Positions 42,965 to 52,032 of a stretch of DNA of 64,000 bases are shown here, piece by piece. The notes under the pieces are model-generated. The model ran no database searches, was not told the origin of the DNA, and was given only the letters and a program-made list of their open reading frames with translations. Each line of letters starts with the position of its first letter. Within the stretch, counting starts at the first letter, position 1. The stretch covers positions 45,463-109,462 of the forward strand of contig UQZN01000008.1 in the NCBI GenBank assembly GCA_900545535.1, given 5' to 3'. Origin of the DNA: an uncultured Phascolarctobacterium sp. (GTDB taxonomy: Bacteria > Bacillota > Negativicutes > Acidaminococcales > Acidaminococcaceae). Made by a program: the position numbers and the translations under genes.

Positions 42965-43813
42965 TTATTTCTTATATTCCTTAACGACAACACCATCAAC
43001 TTTTTCTGCAGGAACAGGTTTTCCATTGACAGCAATCTGCATCGCTTTGATATTGCCATATTTTACAACAATTTTTTTATTAGCTGAGAAATTCTTGTCC
43101 TGATTGCTGATCAAAGTTCCTTCAAAAACTTTTTCGCCGTCCGCAACAACCTCTACCCAGCATCTGTCATTACAGAACATATAAAGATTTACATTTTTCT
43201 GATTTGCGGCAGCTTGTTTCTGCTGCGCCTGCTTATCATCAGCAGCTTCTTTTTTTGTTTTAGCAGCCGCGGCCTGTTCAGCACGTTCTTTTGCTTTTTT
43301 CGCGTCTGCTTCTATTTTTGCTTTTTCCTGATCAGTTATTTCACTGGGTTTAGAAGTTTCGTTACCCAGCGCTGATTGTTTTGGCGTTACAACATTTTCC
43401 GGTTTATCACTACCGTTAAGCAGAAAAACATAACCAGCAGCTGCAACTATAACTAACAAAAGGAACGACAGCAAATAAGTAAATATACCTGGAGAACTTT
43501 TTTGTGGTTTTAAATGAGGAGTAACACTTATTTTAGAAGTTGTACGGATTTCAGCAGGTTTCACTTCTTCCGGATCAACTCCCGCACAGGCGGCTTTATA
43601 AATGGTAACTAATTCAGGTCCATTTAATCCCAGATAATTACCATAGGTACGTATAATGCCTTTAGTAAAAACATCTCCGGGAACTTTTGCATAATCACCT
43701 GCTTCAATAGCCGCTAAATAGATTTTTCGGATACTGGTAGCTTCTTCTACCTGCTCTAAAGAAAGTCCCTTTTCAAGTCTGGCATTTTTTAGAATTTCTC
43801 CTATATTATCCAT
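42965..43813 (-). CDS. rodZ: RodZ-like cell shape protein
   Basis: RodZ links the MreB cytoskeleton to the membrane and elongation machinery. The protein (282 residues from ATG 43813) has an N-terminal Xre-type HTH (ILKNARLEKGLSLEQVEEAT), a single membrane helix at about 112-132, a coiled Ala/Lys/Glu-rich linker and a C-terminal DUF4115 domain (about 195-275; WVEVVADGEKVFEGTL). The internal ATG 43813 is preferred because GGAGGAGGG precedes it; the upstream ATG at 43831 overlaps that site. It lies 23 bases from ftsK, as in many Firmicutes. Confidence 0.9.
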   Translation of the reverse strand: MDNIGEILKNARLEKGLSLEQVEEATSIRKIYLAAIEAGDYAKVPGDVFTKGIIRTYGNYLGLNGPELVTIYKAACAGVDPEEVKPAEIRTTSKISVTPHLKPQKSSPGIFTYLLSFLLLVIVAAAGYVFLLNGSDKPENVVTPKQSALGNETSKPSEITDQEKAKIEADAKKAKERAEQAAAAKTKKEAADDKQAQQKQAAANQKNVNLYMFCNDRCWVEVVADGEKVFEGTLISNQDKNFSANKKIVVKYGNIKAMQIAVNGKPVPAEKVDGVVVKEYKK

Positions 43814-43836
43814 AAGCTTACCCTCCTCCATCTCAT

Positions 43837-46290
43837 TTATTGTGCTGTAAAAAAGCGTTCTTCTATTTCATGACGCGACATAATCAGTTCGCGGGGCTTA
43901 CTGCCAACAGACTGGCCTATAATACCAAGTTCTTCCATACAGTCTACCAACCTGGCAGCACGCGTATAACCGATCCTGAACTTACGCTGCAGCATCGATG
44001 AAGAGGCCTGGCCGGTATCCATTACCAAACGGACCGCATCTTCGAAAAGCTCGTCACTCATCAGGTCATTGCCGTTTTCAGCCATTCCATTAGAGCCTTT
44101 GCTGTCACTTTCAAGTGCCTGCTGAGTAACTTCTTCAGAATATTCGACTGGAATGGATTGCTTCTTTATGAAATCAACTATCTTATTTAATTCGCTGTCA
44201 CTGACAAAAGCACCCTGCACACGTACCGGTTTGTTTGTCCCGATAGGATAAAAAAGCATATCGCCTTTGCCTAAAAGCTTTTCGGCGCCGCCCATATCCA
44301 GAATAGTACGGGAGTCTGTCTGCGAAGAAACTGCAAAAGCAATTCGCGAAGGTATATTTGCTTTTACAATACCGGTAATGACGTCAACAGAAGGACGCTG
44401 CGTCGCTAAAATGAGATGAATACCAGCTGCCCGGGCTTTCTGGGCCAAACGCAGGATAGCATCTTCAACATCTACTTTTGCCACCATCATCAAATCAGCT
44501 AACTCATCGATAATAATGACTATAAAAGGCATTTTTTCTGCTGCCTGAGCATTATAACTGTTGATCTCGCGCACATGATTATCAGCAAAGGCCTTATAAC
44601 GGCGCTCCATTTCGGCAACAGCCCAGTGTAAGGCCGAAGCTGCTTTTTTAGAATCAGTAACGACAGGCGTCAGCAAATGCGGAATACCGTTATAATTCGA
44701 AAGCTCAACAACCTTAGGGTCAACCAGGATCATTTTCACTTCTTCAGGCCGGGCTTTGTACAAAATACCGGCAATGATCGTATTGATACATACTGATTTA
44801 CCTGAGCCTGTGGAGCCGGCAACCAGCATATGCGGCATTTTAGACAGATCCACAGTAATAATATTACCGCTGATATCTTTGCCAAGCCCTACACAAAGTT
44901 TTGACTCGGTTTGACGCACCAAATCACAGTCAACTACTTCTCTGAAAAATACCGGATCATTTTTTCTGTTGGGAACTTCTATGCCAATAGCAGCTTTACC
45001 TGGTATCGGCGCTTCAATACGAACGCCTGATGCAGCAAGCTTTAAGGCTATATCGTCTGCCAAGTTCACCACCGAGCTGACTTTAACACCCGGAGCAGGC
45101 TCCAGTTCGAACCTGGTAACGGAAGGACCGCGGGTAACGGCAACGACGCTGGCGCGAACACGGAAATCTTCAAGAGTCTGTTCTAAAATCGCACATTGTT
45201 CGCGAATATCTTCTTCTGTATGCTTATCTTTGGAAACATACGGAGGATTGAGCAGTTCCAGGGGCGGAAACAAGTAGGTACTTGGTTCTGCTGCCGGCGG
45301 AACTTCTGGCTGCAATTTTTCACTCACGGTTTTTTTAGGAACCGGAAGATCAGCAGCAATATTTTTATCAGCAGTATCAATAATTTTTATGTTGCCGGAA
45401 GCTTGATTTTTGCTTTGATCCTTATACGGATTAAGAAAATCCTGCTCAGGCATTGGTACTGCAGTTTCTTTCGGTTTATTAAAATCTATGATCGGCCGCG
45501 TAATAATATGCGGCTCGTTTTTTTCAATAACAGGGAATTCTTCTATAAAGGGCTGTTCATTTTCTAAAAATGCTTCTTCAGTACTGGCTGCATTTCTGCC
45601 AACAGCTTTACGAAGAATTTGTTTAAACTGACTTTCTTTTTTGATGCCGGAAGTAAAACCTGAAAATTCCTCGCTATTATAAGGATTGGCAGTATTTAAA
45701 ACTTCCATATTCTTGAATTCAGAAGTTTCAGCAGTAGTTTCAATATCCTGATTCTGGTAGGTTACAATATTTTTAGCTTTACGTCCGGCTGTTTCTGCCG
45801 AAGCCTTCAACGATAATTTTCCCGTTAATAAAACGCTGCAGATAATACCAGCCAGTAAAATTATTAAGGCTCCCGCTGTTCCCGCCAGGCGCCGCAAAGC
45901 TAAAAGAAAAACCCCACCCAACAGGCCGCCGCCTTCTTTAAGGTGTTCGGGAATAAGCTCTTCCCCGGCTACAGGCACAAAAACATGATGAGCTGTGCCT
46001 AAAAGGCACAGCGTCAATAATGTCAGGGCTAATCCTTTTTTGGAAATACCCAGTCCTCGATGGGTAAAAGAAAATCTAATGCCAAGAGCTATACAGGCAA
46101 GAGGAAACAAAAATGCTCCTTTACCTAAAGTATAACTCATAATTTTATCGACAAAGGCACCTATTGTTCCTGTAGGAAGGCCCAAATAAACTGCTGCCGC
46201 AAAACATCCTAAAGCAAGCAAAAGAACGCCGCTTATCTCCAAACGACTGTTATTCTGTTGTTCTGTACGTTCTGCTTTGGTTCTTCTCAA
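43837..46290 (-). CDS. ftsK: DNA translocase FtsK/SpoIIIE
   Basis: FtsK pumps DNA through the division septum. The protein (817 residues) has four membrane helices in the first 165 residues, a linker of low conservation, then the motor: a PGxxVSxxxNLxxDIAL alpha domain segment, Walker A AGSTGSGKSVCIN, Walker B IVIIIDELADLMM, TQRPSVDVITGIVKANIPSRIAF, and a C-terminal gamma winged helix that reads KOPS-like sites. A TTG at 46290 with GAGG at 46299-46302 is a better start than GTG 46299, which lies in that site. It is 22 bases downstream of the RNase J gene. Confidence 0.96.
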   Translation of the reverse strand: MRRTKAERTEQQNNSRLEISGVLLLALGCFAAAVYLGLPTGTIGAFVDKIMSYTLGKGAFLFPLACIALGIRFSFTHRGLGISKKGLALTLLTLCLLGTAHHVFVPVAGEELIPEHLKEGGGLLGGVFLLALRRLAGTAGALIILLAGIICSVLLTGKLSLKASAETAGRKAKNIVTYQNQDIETTAETSEFKNMEVLNTANPYNSEEFSGFTSGIKKESQFKQILRKAVGRNAASTEEAFLENEQPFIEEFPVIEKNEPHIITRPIIDFNKPKETAVPMPEQDFLNPYKDQSKNQASGNIKIIDTADKNIAADLPVPKKTVSEKLQPEVPPAAEPSTYLFPPLELLNPPYVSKDKHTEEDIREQCAILEQTLEDFRVRASVVAVTRGPSVTRFELEPAPGVKVSSVVNLADDIALKLAASGVRIEAPIPGKAAIGIEVPNRKNDPVFFREVVDCDLVRQTESKLCVGLGKDISGNIITVDLSKMPHMLVAGSTGSGKSVCINTIIAGILYKARPEEVKMILVDPKVVELSNYNGIPHLLTPVVTDSKKAASALHWAVAEMERRYKAFADNHVREINSYNAQAAEKMPFIVIIIDELADLMMVAKVDVEDAILRLAQKARAAGIHLILATQRPSVDVITGIVKANIPSRIAFAVSSQTDSRTILDMGGAEKLLGKGDMLFYPIGTNKPVRVQGAFVSDSELNKIVDFIKKQSIPVEYSEEVTQQALESDSKGSNGMAENGNDLMSDELFEDAVRLVMDTGQASSSMLQRKFRIGYTRAARLVDCMEELGIIGQSVGSKPRELIMSRHEIEERFFTAQ

Positions 46291-46312
46291 ATTAGGCACC
46301 TCATTTACAACA

Positions 46313-47977
46313 TTAAATCTCCATTATAATAGGTAAAATCATCGGTCTTCTACGTGTTTTCTCATATAAGAAGCGACCCAGTGAATCACGGACAGCCGAT
46401 TTGATGACCGACCATTCAGAGACATTGCTTTGCTCGCATTTATCCAATGCCTGCTGTACTTTTTCTTTAGCAGTTTCCATCAAACCTTCGGCTTCGCGTA
46501 CATAGACAAAACCGCGGGAAACTATGTCAGGGCCGGAAACAACGGTACAGGTATTTTTATCGATAGTAACTACTACTATCATAATGCCATCCTGAGAAAG
46601 CTGTCTGCGGTCACGCAGGACGATATTACCTACATCACCTACGCCAAGTCCGTCTACAAGTACTTTACCGGAAGGAACGCGGCCATTGATACCCACACTG
46701 TTGGCAGTCAATTCTATGATACAGCCATTTTCGCCAACGACGATATTTTCGCGTGGCATTCCCAGACTGCCTGCCAGCTGAGCATGTTTGATCAGGTGAC
46801 GATATTCGCCGTGCACAGGAATAAAGAACTTCGGACGCACTAAATTATGCATCATCTTGATCTCTTCCTGGCTGGCGTGTCCGGAAACATGTACGCCGTT
46901 ACTTTTTTCATAAATAACATCGGCGCCCAGTTTATATAAGTGATCGATCGTTCTGGAGACCAGCTTTTCATTGCCGGGAATAGGTGTTGCGGAAATAATA
47001 ACGGTGTCTCCGGGAACTATATCTACTTTTTTATGATCTGACATGGCCATTCTGGTCAGAGCCGACATCGGCTCGCCTTGACTGCCTGTTGTAATGATCA
47101 CGATTTTATCGGGAGTATAATTGCTTGTTTCATCAATATCGATCAGAACTCCTTCGGGTATTTTTAAATACCCCAATTCCATCGAAATATTGACGACATT
47201 GACCATACTGCGTCCAATAACAGCTACTTTACGTTTATAACGGATAGCGCTGTCTACGACCTGCTGGATACGGTGAACATTAGAAGAAAATGATGCTACG
47301 ATAATGCGGTGTTTGGCATAACGGAATTCATCGTCAAAAGTTTGACCGACGACCTTCTCGCTTTGTGTGTAACCGGGTCTTTCTGCATTAGTGCTGTCTG
47401 CCAGCAGAGCCAGAACACCCTGATCGCCAAATTCGGCAAATTTATTGAATTCTGTTACCTGACCGTCAACCGGCGTTTGATCGAATTTAAAATCACCGGT
47501 ATGGATTATCAGTCCGACAGGAGTATGGATCGCCAGTGCTACCGCGTCGGGAATACTGTGATTGACACGGATAAATTCTACCTTAAAGCAGCCGGCATGG
47601 ATCTTATCGCCGGGTTTGATGACTTTGCAGGCATTCGAGCTGACGCCGTTTTCTTTTAAACGGCCCTGCAGGATACCCAGTGTCAAGGCAGTACCATAAA
47701 CCGGAACATCTATTTGTTTCATTACATAAGGCAAAGCGCCGATATGATCTTCGTGACCATGCGTTAAGAATATGGCTTTGACTTTATCTTTATTTTCCAA
47801 AAGATAGGTAATGTCAGGAATGACAAGGTCAATACCAAGCATGTCATCTTCCGGGAACATTAAACCGGCATCGACAAGAATGATGTCGTCGCCATAGCGG
47901 AATACCGTCATGTTCTTACCAATTTCCCCTAATCCGCCCAAGGGAATAATATTTAGTTTACTTTGTGTTTTACTCAA
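46313..47977 (-). CDS. rnj: Ribonuclease J
   Basis: RNase J is the 5'-3' exonuclease and endonuclease of Firmicute mRNA decay. The protein (554 residues) is a metallo-beta-lactamase/beta-CASP enzyme with LTHGHEDHIGALPYV (H73, H75, D77, H78), a GDFKFDQTP segment, the beta-CASP VASFSSNVHRIQQV and ITTGSQGEPMSAL motifs and HVSGHASQEE and HGEYRHL near the end. A TTG at 47977 is the start: GGAGGTG lies 8 bases ahead and the length then matches the family. An ATG 27 codons upstream has no such site. A promoter is recognised at 48075-48103. Confidence 0.96.
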   Translation of the reverse strand: MSKTQSKLNIIPLGGLGEIGKNMTVFRYGDDIILVDAGLMFPEDDMLGIDLVIPDITYLLENKDKVKAIFLTHGHEDHIGALPYVMKQIDVPVYGTALTLGILQGRLKENGVSSNACKVIKPGDKIHAGCFKVEFIRVNHSIPDAVALAIHTPVGLIIHTGDFKFDQTPVDGQVTEFNKFAEFGDQGVLALLADSTNAERPGYTQSEKVVGQTFDDEFRYAKHRIIVASFSSNVHRIQQVVDSAIRYKRKVAVIGRSMVNVVNISMELGYLKIPEGVLIDIDETSNYTPDKIVIITTGSQGEPMSALTRMAMSDHKKVDIVPGDTVIISATPIPGNEKLVSRTIDHLYKLGADVIYEKSNGVHVSGHASQEEIKMMHNLVRPKFFIPVHGEYRHLIKHAQLAGSLGMPRENIVVGENGCIIELTANSVGINGRVPSGKVLVDGLGVGDVGNIVLRDRRQLSQDGIMIVVVTIDKNTCTVVSGPDIVSRGFVYVREAEGLMETAKEKVQQALDKCEQSNVSEWSVIKSAVRDSLGRFLYEKTRRRPMILPIIMEI

Positions 47978-48074
47978 AAAAAATACACCTCCAAAAAATT
48001 TTAAAATTATTTCCGTACAAGTATTTAGACCTCTAGTAATAAAATCTATTAACCGCACACCTACTCTACGGTAT

Positions 48075-48103
48075 ATTATACATTAAACCATGCAGAAAAA
48101 CAA
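48075..48103 (-). promoter_or_regulatory. Promoter of the rnj-ftsK-rodZ series
   Basis: On the minus strand TTGTTT (48098-48103) and TATAAT (48075-48080) are separated by 17 bases, giving a leader of about 90 bases before the TTG start of RNase J. Confidence 0.7.
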
Positions 48104-48155
48104 ATGTTTAATCAATTATCAGTAAATTTTTATTGTAAATATTACGTGAACTGCA

Positions 48156-48194
48156 CATAAAAAAACAAGCATACCTGAAAAGGTATGCTTGTTT
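48156..48194 (-). terminator. Terminator of the TRAP transporter operon
   Basis: AAACAAGCATACC (48163-48175) and GGTATGCTTGTTT (48182-48194) form a 13-bp stem; the minus-strand transcript then has a run of T residues. Confidence 0.9.
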
Positions 48195-48202
48195 GAAAGC
48201 TT

Positions 48203-50194
48203 TTACAGATCTTCACCGTGATTTTCGATAGGTCCTTTATTTTTATTCATACGCTGCCAGAAGAAAGCAGCTGCAAGAATAACTACGCCAATAGCATCGG
48301 TAACAGCACCAGGAATAATCATATTCAGGCCGCCGATAAAGAACAGCAATCTTTGCAGAGCATTCAGCTTGGACTGACAGAAACCAATCATAGCGATCGA
48401 CACACCCCACATACCAATAATTGCCGTCGTGCAGGCAAAAGTAATCGTAAACGGAGTTGCATCAATCATCAGCAGTTCAGGTGATAATACGAAAATATAC
48501 GGAACGATAAAGGCCGCGATCGCCAGTTTGGCAGCAGCAACGCCGGTTTTCATTGGATCAGCACCAGAAATACCAGCTCCTGCGTAAGCTGCTAAAGCAA
48601 CAGGAGGAGTTACGTCGGCAACGATACCAAAGTAAAACGCAAACATATGCCCTGCTAAAACAGGAACGCCCATCTGCACCAGAGCCGGTGCGGCAATCGT
48701 CGAGGTAATAACATAGTTGGCGGTCGTAGGTACGCCCATTCCAAGAAGCAACGATGTGATCATGGTAAAGAACATAGCCGGCAATAAATTGCCGCCTGCC
48801 AAATCAAGCAGTGCTGTCGCCAGTTTAAGACCAACGCCGGTCTTGGTGACAACACCAATGATAACGCCAGCTGTGGCACATGCTATCAAAACGCCAAGAA
48901 CACCTTTAGAACCTTCGATCAAGCCCCTGACAACATCTTTAAAAGTGATCCTTGTTGATTTACGCAGACAGGAACAGATAAGAGTCAGAGCGATAGCCCA
49001 TAAAGCCGCACGCATCGGCGTATAACCGGATACCAATAAGTACACGATAATCGCCAGCGGTAAAATCAAATGGCCTTTTTCCATAAACAATTTACCAAAC
49101 TTTGGTAATTGATCACGCGGTGTTCCTTTTAAGCCGTATTTTTTAGCTTCATAGTGAACGCCAAGCCAAACACCGATGTAATATAACAATGCCGGAATAA
49201 CGGCAGCTTTAACAACTTCGATATAAGGAACGCCAACAAATTCTGCCATTAAGAACGCGGCAGCACCCATAACCGGAGGCATCAGCTGTCCGCCGGTGGA
49301 AGCAGCTGCTTCTACTGCGCCTGCAAACGCAGGACGATAACCCAGTTTTTTCATCATAGGGATCGTAAAAGCGCCTGTACCCGCTACGTTAGCAACGGAA
49401 CTGCCTGATACTGTACCCATTAGACCGGAGGATAATACGGCAACCTTGGCAGGTCCGCCTGCCGCCCAGCCTGCAACAGCATTAGCCAGGTCAATAAACA
49501 GCTTGCCAAGACCGGTAGCTTCCAAATAAGAACCAAAGAGGATAAATAAATAAATGAATGTCGAGGATACACCCAGCGGCGTACCAAAAATACCTTCAGT
49601 CGTAAAGAACAGATGGTCGAACATTTCCTGCATACCTACACCGCGATGGGCCAGGATACCCGGCATATACGGACCGGCAAAAGCATAGAACATGAAAAAC
49701 AGCGCTACTGTCAGCATAGGCCAGCCAACAACACGGCGGGCTGCTTCAAACAGAAGTAACGTGCCAATAAAAGCAATACTGAAATCGAATTCAGTATTCA
49801 TGCCTGCCCTTAAAACAAGTTCATTGTAGAAGACTACAATGTAAAGAGCACTGGACACGCTTAAAACGGCAAAAATAACATCTAAAGGATGCATAGCTTC
49901 CCGAGACCAGCTTTTTCTGCCCGGATACAAAAGGTAAATCAGTGAAAAACCAAATGCCAGATGGATCGCTCTTTGTAAGTGCGCATCAAGTACGCCAAAC
50001 GTTGCAGTATACAACTGAAAAACAGCGAAGGCAATACAGATAAAGGAGACCAGTTTGTCCCACAATCCTGTTAAATTACGTTTGTCAGATTCTTTGTCAA
50101 ACTTCTGCATGACTTCTTCAGCAGACATGCCCGTTTTAGAATCCTTCTCGTTGAATTTGTCATCAGGTGATGCCATATTCTTTTTTTCTTCCAT
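48203..50194 (-). CDS. TRAP transporter fused permease (DctQM type, TAXI family)
   Basis: The 663-residue inner-membrane protein joins the small 4-helix and large 12-helix TRAP permease subunits. The first 140 residues give four helices; the DctM-like part has GTVSGSSVANVAGTGAFTIPMMKKLGY, a signature of TAXI-type TRAP permeases, and GMGVPTTANYVITSTIAAPALV. Together with the binding protein at 50766 and a cation gradient it imports an organic acid, typically a C4 or C5 dicarboxylate or keto acid; the substrate is not deducible. GAGGAG is 8 bases ahead of ATG 50194. Confidence 0.93.
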   Translation of the reverse strand: MEEKKNMASPDDKFNEKDSKTGMSAEEVMQKFDKESDKRNLTGLWDKLVSFICIAFAVFQLYTATFGVLDAHLQRAIHLAFGFSLIYLLYPGRKSWSREAMHPLDVIFAVLSVSSALYIVVFYNELVLRAGMNTEFDFSIAFIGTLLLFEAARRVVGWPMLTVALFFMFYAFAGPYMPGILAHRGVGMQEMFDHLFFTTEGIFGTPLGVSSTFIYLFILFGSYLEATGLGKLFIDLANAVAGWAAGGPAKVAVLSSGLMGTVSGSSVANVAGTGAFTIPMMKKLGYRPAFAGAVEAAASTGGQLMPPVMGAAAFLMAEFVGVPYIEVVKAAVIPALLYYIGVWLGVHYEAKKYGLKGTPRDQLPKFGKLFMEKGHLILPLAIIVYLLVSGYTPMRAALWAIALTLICSCLRKSTRITFKDVVRGLIEGSKGVLGVLIACATAGVIIGVVTKTGVGLKLATALLDLAGGNLLPAMFFTMITSLLLGMGVPTTANYVITSTIAAPALVQMGVPVLAGHMFAFYFGIVADVTPPVALAAYAGAGISGADPMKTGVAAAKLAIAAFIVPYIFVLSPELLMIDATPFTITFACTTAIIGMWGVSIAMIGFCQSKLNALQRLLFFIGGLNMIIPGAVTDAIGVVILAAAFFWQRMNKNKGPIENHGEDL

Positions 50195-50219
50195 ACGGCC
50201 CTCTCCTCTCTAAAAAAAA

Positions 50220-50759
50220 TCAATTAAACCAATACTGATAACGTCTCTCAGCTTTAATTTCTATTAATGTACCATGCCCATATAATTCACATAAATCATA
50301 AACTTTACCATTGTGAATCACTTTCTGCCTGGCCTGAACAGCCGGTCTTATTTTTACTGTTTTGTATGGTCTGTTCATAACTAATTTAAATTTCCCGTCT
50401 GGTTCGGTAACAAGTTTACCTTCACTGCCAGAAAAAGGTAAACCACAGCCAAGAGATTTATATTTAGTATAAATCATAGTCATATCGTCCACACCGTTCA
50501 CCTGGAAAAACTCTTCGACTTGCGTCAGTTCATAAGAATGTTTAAATTCTATATTCCAAAGCTCTCCCGGTTCAACAGTAAAATATTGTTTTGGCAACCC
50601 ACCTTCCGGGTTCAATGAAACTATCAATTGATCAGCATACCAAAACAACATACCCAAACACGTTAATACAATAACGGCACCAACCAAAATTTTTTTATAA
50701 AAAGACCGGCCCCCGGATATGTCCGATGACCGGTCTTTTTTATTTAGTGTTTCGGTCAA
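50220..50759 (-). CDS. DUF1850 protein of the TRAP operon
   Basis: A 179-residue protein with one N-terminal membrane helix (about 23-47) and an extracytoplasmic DUF1850 domain (FTVEPGELWNIEFKHSYE, GLPFSGSEG). DUF1850 genes regularly sit beside TAXI TRAP systems; the role is unknown. The start is uncertain: the frame opens with TTG at 50759 without a good ribosome binding site, and a terminator-like hairpin (50694-50742) covers the codons of residues 7-22. A TTG at 50687 or an ATG at 50651, both past the hairpin, are alternatives but also lack a clear site. It begins 6 bases past the binding protein stop. Confidence 0.8.
   Translation of the reverse strand: MTETLNKKDRSSDISGGRSFYKKILVGAVIVLTCLGMLFWYADQLIVSLNPEGGLPKQYFTVEPGELWNIEFKHSYELTQVEEFFQVNGVDDMTMIYTKYKSLGCGLPFSGSEGKLVTEPDGKFKLVMNRPYKTVKIRPAVQARQKVIHNGKVYDLCELYGHGTLIEIKAERRYQYWFN
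50694..50742 (-). terminator. Terminator-like hairpin inside the TRAP operon
   Basis: The arms AAAAAGACCGG (50699-50709) and CCGGTCTTTTT (50730-50740) form an 11-bp stem with an inner CGGA/TCCG stem, and the minus-strand arm ends in five T residues. It lies just after the binding protein gene, so it may let only part of transcription continue, giving more binding protein than permease, or stabilise the first gene's mRNA. Confidence 0.75.
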
Positions 50760-50765
50760 CTTTTT

Positions 50766-51740
50766 TTATTTTTCTTTCAGGAATTTGTCAGCGCCTGCGT
50801 TTACAGGAATGGACATGCCGTCCATTGCGCTGGCTTTGGATACTACGTTTGCTGCGGAATGAGCTGCTTTCAAACGATCAAGATTTGTGAAAATAGCTTT
50901 AGTTACAGCATAACCAGTATCTGCATCCATCTTATCAGTTACTGCCAGCATGCAGCGGACTGCGATTGCCGGGCAATCAGTAGTTTGGTTGGTATAAGTT
51001 TTTGCGCCAATATTTACTTTAGTATAGAACGGATATTTTGCAATCAAAGCATCAGCTTTATCAGCGTCAACCGGCAGCAATACAACAGTATTCTGCGTTG
51101 CGATATCCTGGATAGCTGCGGTCGGATGACCTGCAGTTACAAAAGCAACGTCAACATTACCGTCTTTTAAAGCATTGGAAGCTTCTGCGAAGGAGAGGTA
51201 TTGGACTTTGATATCATCATAAGTAATACCATAAGCTTCAAGGATCTGACGGGCATTTGCTTCAGTACCGGAACCTGCGGCACCTACTGCAATACGTTTG
51301 CCTTTAACATCATTCAAGGATTTGATACCGGTTTTATCCAAAGTAACGATCTGTACGGTTTCCGGATATAAAGTAGCTAAACCCTGCAGGCTGGGTACTT
51401 TTTTATCTTTGAACATTTCAATGCCTTTTACAGCATAATAAGCATTATCATTTTGAATAAAAGCTATATCGACCTTGCCTTGTTGTAAAAGATTGATATT
51501 AGCAATAGACGCACCGGTTGATTGTGCGGATGCATTGACACCAGGAATGTTTTTATTCAGAATGTCAGCAATAGCACCGCCCAGCGGGAAATATGTACCG
51601 GCAGTACCACCGGTAGCGATATTAATGAATTTTTGCGCAGCCGGTTTTTTCTCGTCTTTTTTCTCGGAACCACCGCCGCAGCCGGCGGCCATTGTAGCGA
51701 AGACCATAATTGCCATCAGAAAAGCTAAAAGTTTTTTCAT
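50766..51740 (-). CDS. TAXI-family TRAP transporter solute-binding lipoprotein
   Basis: The extracytoplasmic receptor of the TRAP system, 324 residues. It has a lipoprotein signal with lipobox MAAGC at about residue 20, a Gly/Ser/Lys-rich tether, and the TAXI signature INIATGGTAGTYFPLGGAIA, followed by FIQNDNAYYAVKG and KGKRIAVGAAGSGTEANARQ. The type 2 binding protein fold and length agree with the family. ATG 51740 has GAGGAGGGG upstream; an upstream start at 51806 would hide the signal peptide. Expression may be governed by a palindrome at 51884. Confidence 0.93.
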   Translation of the reverse strand: MKKLLAFLMAIMVFATMAAGCGGGSEKKDEKKPAAQKFINIATGGTAGTYFPLGGAIADILNKNIPGVNASAQSTGASIANINLLQQGKVDIAFIQNDNAYYAVKGIEMFKDKKVPSLQGLATLYPETVQIVTLDKTGIKSLNDVKGKRIAVGAAGSGTEANARQILEAYGITYDDIKVQYLSFAEASNALKDGNVDVAFVTAGHPTAAIQDIATQNTVVLLPVDADKADALIAKYPFYTKVNIGAKTYTNQTTDCPAIAVRCMLAVTDKMDADTGYAVTKAIFTNLDRLKAAHSAANVVSKASAMDGMSIPVNAGADKFLKEK

Positions 51741-51883
51741 AGGATCCCCTCCTCGTTTTTTTGTGCCCACAGCTATCTTCTGAAAAACAAACAGCTTATT
51801 TTTCAAATGACAATGACTATGACACTTACTAGTTAAAATAATTCGCTAAAATTTTACAAAATCCTGCTGATCCTGCGGTCAGC

Positions 51884-51901
51884 TATATTGTATACAATAT
51901 A
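51884..51901. promoter_or_regulatory. 18-bp perfect palindrome, GntR-type operator candidate
   Basis: TATATTGTATACAATATA is fully self-complementary. The core TTGTATACAA resembles operators bound by FadR/VanR-subfamily GntR regulators. It stands in the intergenic region between the TRAP receptor gene (144 bases) and the divergent gene at 52033 (131 bases), so it could serve either. No GntR gene is in the window. Confidence 0.6.
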
Positions 51902-51933
51902 CTTTATCTATTTTTCTTAAAATTACCCGGATT

Positions 51934-51962
51934 TTGCGAAAAACAAAAGAATATGATATTAT
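51934..51962 (+). promoter_or_regulatory. Promoter of the small EF-hand-like protein gene
   Basis: TTGCGA (51934-51939) and TATTAT (51957-51962) with a 17-base spacer; TGA before TATTAT gives an extended -10. The leader then holds a 7-bp hairpin, AAGGGAA/TTCCCTT, at about 51984-52002. Confidence 0.55.
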
Positions 51963-52032
51963 ATATATCGTTATAAAATACTTAAAGGGAAAGAACTTCC
52001 CTTAGACAATAAGAGAAAAGGATGTGTGTTTC

